Shown here: piece by piece, positions 34,917 to 43,001 of the stretch
Numbering within the stretch: the stretch's first letter is position 1
Layout: each line of letters begins with the position of its first letter
NCBI GenBank assembly: GCA_039025395.1
Contig: JBCCOK010000019.1
Span: 1-64,000 of the forward strand
Reading direction: 5' to 3'
From: Hoeflea_A sp039025395
GTDB taxonomy: Bacteria > Pseudomonadota > Alphaproteobacteria > Rhizobiales > Rhizobiaceae
DNA length: 64,000 nucleotides
Made by a program: the position numbers and the translations under genes
Notes under the pieces: generated by a model
Told to the model about the DNA's origin: nothing
The model's input: only the letters and a program-made list of their open reading frames with translations
Database searches by the model: none

Positions 34917-35906
34917 ATGAGCAAGACTTTGCGTTCAAGTGTCCGCGGGCTTGGCCTCGGCATCGTGGCTGCCACAATGGTTGCCGCAACAGCATGGGCG
35001 GATCAGGATCTGTCACTGGAAGGAAAGACAATCGGCGTTGCTGTTGTCGGTACGCAGCATTTCTGGGACCGCGAGGCATTCAACGGCGCCATCGACCGGG
35101 TCAGGGAGCTTGGCGGCGAGGTTGTGCCGGTGGATGGCGGACGCGACAACCAGGTTCACGCGGACAACCACGATATTCTTCTGAACAGCGATGTGGATGC
35201 CGTTATCTCCATCCTCGGCGACGGCTCCGTCGAACCCAAATTCGAGGCGCTGAAAGACTCCGGCGTTCCGGTGTTCACTGTTGATCACCTGTCACCGCAT
35301 GCCATCAACAACACGACATCCGACAATTATTATATGGGTACGACGATCGGGCGCTACATGGCGGACGCGATCGGCGGTGAAGGCAGAGTGGCAATTTTCA
35401 ACGCCTTTGAAGGCGCGCTTAGAATCTGTGGCATTCGGACCGGTCTGTGGAAATATGTCCTTCAGGACTATCCGGGCATCGAAATTATGCAGCCGGAGTT
35501 GGCGGAAGAGTTCGCCAACGCACCCGAGGACGCTCGCAAGAAGACGCTAGACCTTTTGGCTGCCAATCCGGAAGGTACGATCGACGCCATCCATGTCGGT
35601 TGCTGGGACCAGCCTGCCATCGGCGTCGTCCAGGCCCTCGAGGAAGCTGGACGGACGGAAATCAAGGTGACAGCGCTTGACGGAGGACCGGAAACGCTGG
35701 AAATCATGGCCGAGGAAAACAGCCCCTTCGTCGCCAATGTCGCGCAACAGCCACGCAAGATCGGTTCGACAGCCGCTTCCAATGTGGCGCGGCATTTCGC
35801 TGGCGAAACGCTACTGCCGCAGACCTTTGTCGACGTCAAGCCGGTGAACGGTCCGGAGGAGGCGAAAGCCGTCTACAAGGAGCTCGGCTACGGTACGCTT
35901 GACTAG
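34917..35906 (+). CDS. periplasmic sugar-binding protein of a ribose-type ABC importer
   Basis: A 329-residue periplasmic binding protein of the RbsB/LsrB-like class. It has a signal peptide (hydrophobic segment about residues 10-22, cleavage after AWA). The mature part begins with TIGVAVVGTQHFWDREAF and contains the ligand-face DNQVHADNHDILL and AIHVGCWDQPAIG. The ATG at 34917 is chosen because GGGAGG lies eight bases upstream; a longer in-frame start at 34836 is rejected. It is the first gene of the importer operon and is followed by a strong hairpin, which usually keeps binding-protein mRNA more abundant than the membrane subunits. Confidence 0.9.
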   Translation: MSKTLRSSVRGLGLGIVAATMVAATAWADQDLSLEGKTIGVAVVGTQHFWDREAFNGAIDRVRELGGEVVPVDGGRDNQVHADNHDILLNSDVDAVISILGDGSVEPKFEALKDSGVPVFTVDHLSPHAINNTTSDNYYMGTTIGRYMADAIGGEGRVAIFNAFEGALRICGIRTGLWKYVLQDYPGIEIMQPELAEEFANAPEDARKKTLDLLAANPEGTIDAIHVGCWDQPAIGVVQALEEAGRTEIKVTALDGGPETLEIMAEENSPFVANVAQQPRKIGSTAASNVARHFAGETLLPQTFVDVKPVNGPEEAKAVYKELGYGTLD

Positions 35907-35936
35907 GAGCGCTATTCGTTTCCCGTCATGACAGTC

Positions 35937-35978
35937 CGAAAGGTCCGTGGTTCGCTACGGGCCTTTCGTTTATAGTTT
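35937..35978 (+). terminator. attenuating hairpin between binding protein and ATPase
   Basis: CGAAAGGTCCGT at 35937-35948 pairs with ACGGGCCTTTCG at 35957-35968 (12 pairs, one G-U) around an eight-base loop, followed by a T-rich stretch. It sits 31 bases after the binding-protein stop and 46 before the ATPase start, so it can partially terminate or protect the upstream mRNA. Confidence 0.65.
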
Positions 35979-36014
35979 CCTCGTGTCCGTTATGAGCAGC
36001 ATCGGCCGGCAAAC

Positions 36015-37541
36015 ATGACAAAGAACGATGACCTCAACGTTCTTTCAATGGTTGGAATATCGAAGTCTTTTCCCGGCGTGCAGGCGCTGGACGAGGCCAG
36101 CCTTTCTGTCGGCCCAGGCGAAATCCACGGGCTGGTGGGAGAGAACGGTGCCGGAAAATCGACGATCATCAAGGTTCTCGCCGGCGTCTATAAACGCGAC
36201 AGCGGCACGGTCACCATCGGTGGCACCTCTCGTGATGTTCTGACGCCGGCATCGGTGCATGCAGACGGTGTGCGTTTCATCCACCAGGAACTGCATCTCG
36301 TCCCACATTTCACCGTGGCCGAATCCGTTTTCATGGGTCAGGAAATCACCGGCCTTTTCGGCGTTGACCGGAAAAAAATGAACATGCGTGCGGCGGACTT
36401 CCTGTCGGAAACGCTGCATATCGACATAGCGCCGACCACGCTGATCCGTGATCTCGGCATTGCGGAGCGAAAACTCGTACAGATTGCCCGCGCCCTGATC
36501 GACAATCAGGCCCGGATCGTGGTGTTCGACGAACCGACTGCGCCTCTCGCCATGGCCGAGATCGAGCAGTTGTTTGCAGCCATCAGGCGCCTGAAAGAAA
36601 GCGGCATAGCGATTGTTTACGTGTCGCATTACCTCAACGAAATCACCCGGCTTTGCGACCGTGTCACCATATTCCGCAACGGCACGGACGTGGCAGTGGA
36701 AGACAATATCAACGCGGGGTCCCACGACAGAATCATCCGGCACATGGTCGGGCGCGACCTCGCCGCGCTTTATCCGAAAAAGCACCATGCCGTCGAAACA
36801 CCCCTCCTCCAACTGACGGGACTCAGCAATGAAGGTTTGTTCACTGATATCAATTTGACGGTCGGCAAAGGAGAAATCGTCGGGCTTGGCGGCTTGATCG
36901 GATCCGGCAGGGAGGAACTCACCGACACAATCTACGGACTCCGACAACCGACGGCCGGCAGCATTGAACTGGATGGCCACGAACTCAACATCACCGCACC
37001 CGCCACCGCCGTTGAGGCCGGAATCGTTTTGGTACCGCGCGACCGGCGACACGACGGTCTGGTGCTGGATTTGAGTGTCGGGGACAACATCAATCTGGCC
37101 TCGCTTGAAGAAATCGCAAAGCTTTGGCTGGCTGACCGAAAGTCGGCTTCGCGCCGGTCGGATGAGCTGTCGGAAAAGCTCGATATCAGGCCGCGAAATT
37201 CCGATGCGATTACACGATTTCTCAGCGGCGGCAACCAGCAAAAGGTAGTGTTGGCGCGATGGCTTGCGACTGGTTCGAAAGTATTCATTCTCGATGAGCC
37301 GACGGTGGGAGTCGATATCGGCGCGAAAGTGGAAATTTATCAACTGGTCGAGGATCTGGCGGCGCAGGGCGCCGCTATTATCGTGTCGTCCTCGGACCCT
37401 GCCGAGCTGTTGGGGCTTTGCGACCGGGTCGCCGTCCTGATGCGCGGGCGGCTGATCGCTGACCGACCCAAAGGTTCGCTCAATATCGACAGCCTGATTG
37501 CGCTTACGACGGGTTTCGAAGCAAAGGGGGATGCGGCTTGA
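36015..37541 (+). CDS. duplicated ABC ATPase, RbsA/MglA type
   Basis: A 508-residue ATPase with two nucleotide-binding domains. The first has Walker A GENGAGKST, the variant signature LGIAERKLVQIARAL and VVFDEPTAPLA. The second has GLIGSGREELTD in place of the P-loop, the signature FLSGGNQQKVVLARW and FILDEPTVGVD. It energises the two permeases that follow; the stop overlaps the first permease by ATGA-type coupling (37538-37541). The hairpin before it suggests lower expression than the binding protein. Confidence 0.93.
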   Translation: MTKNDDLNVLSMVGISKSFPGVQALDEASLSVGPGEIHGLVGENGAGKSTIIKVLAGVYKRDSGTVTIGGTSRDVLTPASVHADGVRFIHQELHLVPHFTVAESVFMGQEITGLFGVDRKKMNMRAADFLSETLHIDIAPTTLIRDLGIAERKLVQIARALIDNQARIVVFDEPTAPLAMAEIEQLFAAIRRLKESGIAIVYVSHYLNEITRLCDRVTIFRNGTDVAVEDNINAGSHDRIIRHMVGRDLAALYPKKHHAVETPLLQLTGLSNEGLFTDINLTVGKGEIVGLGGLIGSGREELTDTIYGLRQPTAGSIELDGHELNITAPATAVEAGIVLVPRDRRHDGLVLDLSVGDNINLASLEEIAKLWLADRKSASRRSDELSEKLDIRPRNSDAITRFLSGGNQQKVVLARWLATGSKVFILDEPTVGVDIGAKVEIYQLVEDLAAQGAAIIVSSSDPAELLGLCDRVAVLMRGRLIADRPKGSLNIDSLIALTTGFEAKGDAA

Positions 37542-38551
37542 GCGTCGACAGCGTACCAGCAACAGGGCAATCCGCTTTGCTCAAGAAGGCGGCCCTCGTC
37601 GGCTATCTGCCGCTTGCGATCTTTGTCGTGCTCCTCATCTACCTCAGTTTTACGGCACCGAACTATTTCAGTTTCCAGAGCCTTGACCTGATACTGCGAC
37701 AGGCGATCCCGACGGTCGTCGTCTGTCTCGGCCTCTCCGTGGTGGTGATGGCCGGCGGCAACGACGTGGTTTCGGGTGGAATCGATCTTTCGATCCCCGC
37801 GACCGCGGTTCTGTCGGCGGCAATTATCGCAGATCAGGTTACCAATCACGGCACGCCGATTGCCATCGCTATTGTAATGGCGCTCATCGCAGCATTGGCG
37901 GTCGGTGCAGCCAATGCCCTGCTTGTCGTGCGAATTGGCATGACCCCACTACTGGCGACATTGTCCAGCTCCGTTGCCGTTGTCGGCATCGTCAAAGTGA
38001 TTACGTCCAGCCGACGGATCAATGTCGACCATCCGGCTGTTGTGTGGCTGCGGGACGGATCATTCGCCGGTGTTTCCGTCGGAGTGATCCTGACGGCGGT
38101 TCTGTTCCTGATCTACTTCTTTTTCGTCCACCGTACGCGCTGGGGCATGAATCTGCAGGCTGTTGGCGGCAGCCGCGATGCTGCGGAAATTTCCGGCATT
38201 CCAACAGGTCGTTTCCTGTCGCAATCGTTCATAGTTGCGGCCTTTGCCGGCGGGCTGGCATCGATGTTCGTACTGGCTCGCGGCTCCGGTTCCACGCCCG
38301 GCACGGAGGAAAACCTGCTGCTTGAAATGGTTCTGGCCACCTTCCTGGGCGCAGCCTTCTCGCCGCGCCGCGTCGTCACACTTTGGGGTGCCGTGCTGGG
38401 GGCGGTGCTGGTTACCGCGCTTTCCATCGGCTTCAAGTCGATCGGCGTCAACGTCTTCTGGACCGGATGCATCAAGGGCGCGCTGATCCTGATCGTCGTT
38501 GCTTCGGCATCCCTGTCGTTGAAGGCGTCAGCACGGGGGCACTCGGGATGA
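37538..38551 (+). CDS. ribose-type ABC permease, first of two
   Basis: A 337-residue membrane protein of the RbsC family with about ten hydrophobic segments. Landmarks are VVMAGGNDVVSGGIDLSIPA near residues 68-87 and GMNLQAVGGSRDAAEISGI. It probably begins with TTG at 37538, overlapping the ATPase stop. With the second permease it forms a heterodimeric channel, as in Lsr and rhamnose importers. Its stop overlaps the next gene's ATG (38548-38551). Confidence 0.9.
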   Translation: MSVDSVPATGQSALLKKAALVGYLPLAIFVVLLIYLSFTAPNYFSFQSLDLILRQAIPTVVVCLGLSVVVMAGGNDVVSGGIDLSIPATAVLSAAIIADQVTNHGTPIAIAIVMALIAALAVGAANALLVVRIGMTPLLATLSSSVAVVGIVKVITSSRRINVDHPAVVWLRDGSFAGVSVGVILTAVLFLIYFFFVHRTRWGMNLQAVGGSRDAAEISGIPTGRFLSQSFIVAAFAGGLASMFVLARGSGSTPGTEENLLLEMVLATFLGAAFSPRRVVTLWGAVLGAVLVTALSIGFKSIGVNVFWTGCIKGALILIVVASASLSLKASARGHSG

Positions 38552-39519
38552 GTCTGGCGAGCGAAACCGAAACGTCGGCAATGCGCAGTTTCCTGATACG
38601 CTACGGCTTCCTCGTTATCATCGCCGCCTTCTTTGCGTTCTTTTCGCTCTATACGGGCAGCTTTTTGAGCGGCACCAACCTTTTGAACATCGTTGAAGGA
38701 TCGTCCATTCTGCTCATCCTGGCTCTCGGGATGACGCTGGTCGTGGCTATGGGCGGTATCGATCTTTCGGTGGGCATCGCTTTCGATATGGGAGCGGCTT
38801 TTGCCATCGTTGCCATGAAGGAATATGACGCGGCTTGGTACGTCGCCATACTGATCGGCATCGGAGGCGGAATGCTCGTTGGGCTGCTGAACGCGTTTCT
38901 GGTGGTAAAACTTTCTGTCAGCCCGTTTCTGGCGACCCTCGGCACATTCTTCATCGGCAGTTCCGTGCAACGTATTTTTACCGGTGGCGGCGGGCCGATC
39001 TCGCACCGCAGCGCCCCGATGGAATACCGCAACCTTGCCATCGGAGATGTATTCGGAATTCCATCAGAGGTCATCATCGCCGCTGTCATTCTGGTGATCT
39101 ATTTCATCTTTCTCGAGAGGTCGATTTTCGGCAAACGCATTCATGCGATAGGCCTGCAAAAGACCGCGGCGCTGGTCGCCGGAATCAAGGTCAACAAGTA
39201 CATCGCACTGGGCTTTATTATCGCAGCGGCCACCTGCGCCATCGGCGGCATGATCGGCTCTGCAAATCTGCGCATGTTCACACCACTGGCAGGGTTTTCC
39301 TACCTGCTTGATGCCATCGCGGCGGTCTTCATCGGTGCCTCGATCCATCCACACGGGCGACCGAACGTGCCTGGCACGCTGATCGGCGTGCTGTTTCTCG
39401 GCATGGTGGCCAATGGTCTCAATCTGATGGGCCTCGATTTCAATACCAAGGATGCCTTGTCCGGGCTCATCCTGGTCGGCGCTCTCGCCATCGCGGTTGC
39501 GCAAAAGCGCTTGCGCTAG
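38548..39519 (+). CDS. ribose-type ABC permease, second of two
   Basis: A 323-residue RbsC-family permease. It has LGMTLVVAMGGIDLSVGIAF, KLSVSPFLATLGTFF and GKRIHAIGLQKTAALVAGI. I start at ATG 38548, which overlaps the first permease's stop as ATGA; the upstream in-frame extension to 38383 reads antisense-like residues and is rejected. Two different permease genes with one ATPase and one binding protein match the Lsr, rhamnose and some polyol importers rather than the single-permease ribose system. Confidence 0.92.
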   Translation: MSLASETETSAMRSFLIRYGFLVIIAAFFAFFSLYTGSFLSGTNLLNIVEGSSILLILALGMTLVVAMGGIDLSVGIAFDMGAAFAIVAMKEYDAAWYVAILIGIGGGMLVGLLNAFLVVKLSVSPFLATLGTFFIGSSVQRIFTGGGGPISHRSAPMEYRNLAIGDVFGIPSEVIIAAVILVIYFIFLERSIFGKRIHAIGLQKTAALVAGIKVNKYIALGFIIAAATCAIGGMIGSANLRMFTPLAGFSYLLDAIAAVFIGASIHPHGRPNVPGTLIGVLFLGMVANGLNLMGLDFNTKDALSGLILVGALAIAVAQKRLR

Positions 39520-39546
39520 AGTATCCGTTTTGATCAAGAGGACCGA

Positions 39547-39782
39547 ATGAGCATTCGCAAATATGCCCGGTTGACGCCAAAAGGCCGAGAGATGTTGATC
39601 GACCGCCTTGGGCGTAAAGACCATCCTTGCGACGTGCTGGTGCCACGGAGGTCAGCGTGCGCACGGTCTATCATTGGCGCCAGCGGTCCCGTCCGTTTGG
39701 CCTTTGTGCCCTCAAGGACCGATTTCATGCCCGGCCTCAAAGGCATGCCGGAAGCATCAAAATATCGAATGGAATGAGATAG
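39547..39782 (+). pseudogene. IS481-family transposase N-terminal relic
   Basis: A fragment of a transposase start. Frame 1 from ATG 39547 reads MSIRKYARLTPKGREMLID, like the opening of IS481 transposases. About 39634-39640 one base is missing and the sense moves to another frame: VSVRTVYHWRQRSRPFG then LKDRFHARPQRH, the helix-turn-helix and linker. TAG at 39780-39782 ends it; the catalytic DDE domain is gone. It sits between the importer and the second PfkB kinase gene. The call rests on pattern memory, and a search is needed to name the element. Confidence 0.55.
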
Positions 39783-39816
39783 CGGGAATTCTGACTGAGA
39801 GGCAGGGAGGCTTGTT

Positions 39817-40767
39817 TTGCCGAAATTCGACTTTAGCGCCGTTGGTTTTCTGGTCTTGGATGTCCTGTGCCGCGGCGCCGATAACATGCCGCCCTCAGGG
39901 GGCGCAACCTTTGTCGACCAGATACACATGACCGTGGCTGGTACAGCGGGCGGAACGGCCGTGGATTGCGCACTGTTGGGTTTGGACGGACAAATCGTTG
40001 CCAGGGTCGGCAAGGACGATATGGGAGATTTCCTCATTTCGCGCATGAGCCGCTTCGGACTGGATGTCAGGCAAGTGCAGCGGGACCAATCCTTGCAAAC
40101 ATCCACCAGCATGCTGCCGATCAGCAGCCGCGGCGACCGTCGCGCCTTTTTCGTTCCCGGGGCATCTCGGACCTTCACTCTGGATCCTGCGCAAACGGAG
40201 GCAGCGCTTGACGCGGACATCATTCATCTGGGTGGAACCGGTTTGCTCGACAGCTTCGACGGAGAGCCGTCACTGCAATTTCTGAAAGGGGCCAAGGAAC
40301 TTGGCCGGACAACGGTTTTCGATCTGATCCTTGCCGACGCGACCACCATCGAGAAAGTCGCACCGCTTCTGCCCTTCATCGATTACTTCGTTCCCTCGAT
40401 AGTCGAGGCGTCGGCGATGGCGGCGATGGAGGATCCGGCCGATGTCGCCCGCTGGTTTAAAAACCAGGGTGTCGGCAATGCCATTCTGACGCTTGAAGAC
40501 AAAGGCGTTTATGTGGATCCGCAGGATGGAGATGCGTTCATCTGTCCCGCCCATCGGATTGATGTGATTGATACAACCGGTTGCGGCGACAGTTTTACCG
40601 CCGGCATCATTGCGGGAATCTCCCGGAACTGGGACATCAGGCGATCCGCGCGCTTTGCCAACGCGGTGGCCGCTCTTGTAGCGGGCGGTCTTGGTTCTCA
40701 GGGTAAGCTTACGTCCTTCGACACAGCGCTGGATGCGATGGAGAGCCTGCCCCTAAACGACCACTGA
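39817..40767 (+). CDS. PfkB-family sugar kinase with TTG start
   Basis: A 316-residue ribokinase-like kinase, laid out like the one at 32.1 kb. The early VAGTAGGTAVDCALLG substrate region and the active site DVIDTTGCGDSFTAGIIAG are intact. The start is TTG at 39817: AGGGAGG lies six bases upstream and no ATG or GTG fits. The N-terminal PKFDFSAVGFLVLDVLCRG is the expected first strand. It follows the importer genes after a transposon relic and is probably part of the same pathway. Confidence 0.88.
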   Translation: MPKFDFSAVGFLVLDVLCRGADNMPPSGGATFVDQIHMTVAGTAGGTAVDCALLGLDGQIVARVGKDDMGDFLISRMSRFGLDVRQVQRDQSLQTSTSMLPISSRGDRRAFFVPGASRTFTLDPAQTEAALDADIIHLGGTGLLDSFDGEPSLQFLKGAKELGRTTVFDLILADATTIEKVAPLLPFIDYFVPSIVEASAMAAMEDPADVARWFKNQGVGNAILTLEDKGVYVDPQDGDAFICPAHRIDVIDTTGCGDSFTAGIIAGISRNWDIRRSARFANAVAALVAGGLGSQGKLTSFDTALDAMESLPLNDH

Positions 40768-40908
40768 AAAGCCAAGGGGCAATCATGCCAATTGCGCTAT
40801 CCGAAGACCTTCTCTGATTTCAACGGCCGATAGTCAACGGTCAATAGCCCTGCCACGAGGAACCGCAAGAAAGCTTGTTCTGGCGACGTGGGCGACCGCC
40901 GATACCTC

Positions 40909-42135
40909 TTACCATCTGGGAAATGGGTCCGGAAATTTGCTGTAATCTTCGTTCAGTTCTTCATCTGTGATGAGACAACCATCCAGTTTACTGACGATAT
41001 CAGCCTGATCGATTTCGTCATCGCTGCCGATAAATACAATTTCCTGTCTGCGGTCTCCAAACGGTTCAACCCACTCGTTTTCAATGAATTTTCTCATATC
41101 AGGCGTCCAGTCCTTTTCAGGAATGCTGGAGTACCACCTTCCAGCCACACCATAATCCTTCAGTTTTCCGGCGAGTTGGAAATCGCCCGCAAAGTCCATT
41201 CGTGTGCACAGACAAAAGAAGCCCTTGGATCGAATGAGACCTGCGATGGGTGTTTCTATGAAGTCCATAAATCTCTCGGGGACAAAGGGTCTTCGCGCCC
41301 GGTAGACAAAGGTCGTCAGGCCGAATTCGTGGCTATGGCTATGAATGAGGCTATGGCCGTTAGCATGGCCGTGAGAATGTTCGTCTTCTTGATCCGGTTC
41401 GTCCTCTCGTTCCATTTCCTTGAACCAGGTCGGATATTCCTCGGCTTTCTCGAAATCGAATGAGTTTGTACTCATGATCTCGCTTAGATCGACCTTGCCA
41501 TGGTCGGTATCGATAATCTTGGCTTCGGCATTGATGGCTCGAACCATTTGGTGAATTTTGTCCAGCTTTTCAGAGCTGACCAAATTCGATTTGTTCACGA
41601 GAATGACGTTTGCGAATTCCAATTGATCGATCATCAATTCGACAACCGAAGTTTGGTCGTGGGTTTGCAGCCGTGTTTTTCTTTCCTGTATTTCCATTTC
41701 GTCAGAGTGGTATTGTTCGATGAAGTTGAAGGCATCGACCACCGTTACCATCGTGTCTAATTGTGCAATGTCTTTCAGAGACTTGCCGTCATCCATCGGG
41801 AAAGTGAAAGTGGCAGCAATTGGAAGCGGTTCCGACACGCCGCTCGCTTCAATGATCAGGTAATCGTATTTGCCTTCCTGGGCCAGCTTGACCGTTTCAT
41901 CAAACAAGTCCCCTCGTAGGGTACAGCACAGGCAGCCGTTTTCTAACTCAACAAGCTTTTCTTCCGTTTGGAGGATCTTGTCTCCGATTTGTTTGCCGTC
42001 GATGTTAACTTCAGCAATATCATTGACGATAATCGCGATGCTTTGAGCTCTCTTCGTCTCGATGATGTGGTTGACGGTCGTGGTTTTGCCAGCGCCGAGG
42101 AATCCGCTCAAAACGGTTACGGGGATTTTCTTCAT
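40909..42135 (-). CDS. COG0523/CobW-type GTPase, probable zinc metallochaperone
   Basis: A 408-residue G3E-family GTPase. The P-loop is LSGFLGAGKTTTVNH, Walker B region LIIEASGVSEP, the base-recognition NKSNL and the metal-binding ENGCLCCTLRGD with the family CxCC-type motif. A His-rich stretch lies mid-protein (DEHSHGHANGHSLIHSHSHE, about residues 262-281). Such proteins (ZigA, YciC, YeiR) deliver zinc under starvation. I start at ATG 42135, since the frame from 42144 would begin with TTG. It lies 106 bases downstream of a small periplasmic protein gene that has a Zur-like box, so zinc control is likely. Confidence 0.9.
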   Translation of the reverse strand: MKKIPVTVLSGFLGAGKTTTVNHIIETKRAQSIAIIVNDIAEVNIDGKQIGDKILQTEEKLVELENGCLCCTLRGDLFDETVKLAQEGKYDYLIIEASGVSEPLPIAATFTFPMDDGKSLKDIAQLDTMVTVVDAFNFIEQYHSDEMEIQERKTRLQTHDQTSVVELMIDQLEFANVILVNKSNLVSSEKLDKIHQMVRAINAEAKIIDTDHGKVDLSEIMSTNSFDFEKAEEYPTWFKEMEREDEPDQEDEHSHGHANGHSLIHSHSHEFGLTTFVYRARRPFVPERFMDFIETPIAGLIRSKGFFCLCTRMDFAGDFQLAGKLKDYGVAGRWYSSIPEKDWTPDMRKFIENEWVEPFGDRRQEIVFIGSDDEIDQADIVSKLDGCLITDEELNEDYSKFPDPFPRW

Positions 42136-42241
42136 GGAGATCAACCGCTCTTAGTCAAAACTGAATAGGGCCCATGATTTTCAACTGAGCACATGAACAT
42201 CTCTTGCGAGGGCTTCATATTCGAAAGTGTGATTGGAAGCC

Positions 42242-42733
42242 TCAGTTGATTGGATCACGGGACACAATAAGCCGTAGGCTGGTTGCAGCACCTGCCGTGA
42301 GCTCTATCGCGATTGGTCTGGGCCCGGTCAGTTCGCCGACATTAATGTTGGCAGTCAGTCCGCCGGTAAGAACATCCGGGCAGGCTTCGGGCGCCGAAAC
42401 CGTCGATGAGCTTATTGCATCACCGTTCTTTTCCAGCAGGCCGGCCATCCTGTCCGGCTCCGTTGCGTAAATGAAGTAGGTCCCATCCTCAACAATCGGA
42501 AAGTGAATATAGGCAACAACGTTTTCGGGAAGCGAAACTTCAATCGGGATATTTCGGGGTGCGTGATGTTTCGGGATGAAGTCTTCAGAGAGCTGCATCG
42601 TTGGCATCACGGTTTTGGTGGCACCACTGATGGCGAATTGTTCGCACATCACTTTCGCAGTGTCGTCCGCGTTTGCCGTAGCGGCACTTGATAATGCAAA
42701 CGCGCCAACTGCCAAGCCCAATAGAAATCGCAT
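42242..42733 (-). CDS. periplasmic protein of unknown function, probably zinc-regulated
   Basis: A 163-residue exported protein that I do not recognise. It has a signal peptide (hydrophobic core about residues 4-20, cleavage near ANA-DD) and then a mostly beta-type sequence with PKHHAPRNIPIEVSLPENV, a His pair and two Cys that could form a disulfide or bind metal. ATG 42733 is used because GGAGG-like GCGGGC precedes it and it starts the signal peptide; an in-frame start at 42745 is possible. The gene precedes the COG0523 GTPase on the same strand and has a Zur-like site 48-67 bases upstream, which suggests a role in zinc scavenging. Confidence 0.72.
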   Translation of the reverse strand: MRFLLGLAVGAFALSSAATANADDTAKVMCEQFAISGATKTVMPTMQLSEDFIPKHHAPRNIPIEVSLPENVVAYIHFPIVEDGTYFIYATEPDRMAGLLEKNGDAISSSTVSAPEACPDVLTGGLTANINVGELTGPRPIAIELTAGAATSLRLIVSRDPIN

Positions 42734-42780
42734 GCCCGCCTCCATAAGTTTTTCTGTACGCTAAGCGCCTGAAGTTGGAG

Positions 42781-42800
42781 GAAATGTTATAACGTATCAG
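42781..42800 (-). promoter_or_regulatory. Zur-like operator
   Basis: GAAATGTTATAACGTATCAG contains ATGTTATAACGT, one mismatch from the alphaproteobacterial and enterobacterial Zur core ATGTTATAACAT. It lies upstream of the periplasmic protein and COG0523 genes, whose family is typically derepressed by zinc shortage. Confidence 0.65.
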
Positions 42801-43001
42801 ATGGCTGTCAAGGTGAAGTTCAGAAATACGGGTACGACGATTGAGCGCCCTCAATATTTCGCAAATTCAATCTGGTTATACGGTTCTGGCTTAGAACCCA
42901 CCTTTGTGGGCGACGTCTCAAAGCCTGGCTCGCGACGTAGCGGTTTCGGGGCAATTTGATCCTCGATATCACGCCACGGCGTTACCTACGCGCCGCCGAT
43001 G

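Noticed and set aside
36045..37562. Minus-strand ORF of 505 codons opposite the sugar ABC ATPase
   Set aside because: The plus strand holds two complete ATPase domains; the opposite frame has no domain.
21059..40767. Interpretation of the sugar locus as a plain AI-2 (Lsr) system
   Set aside because: LsrF-like, SorC-type and Lsr-like ABC parts exist, but LsrG and a clear LsrK are missing and many extra enzymes are present.
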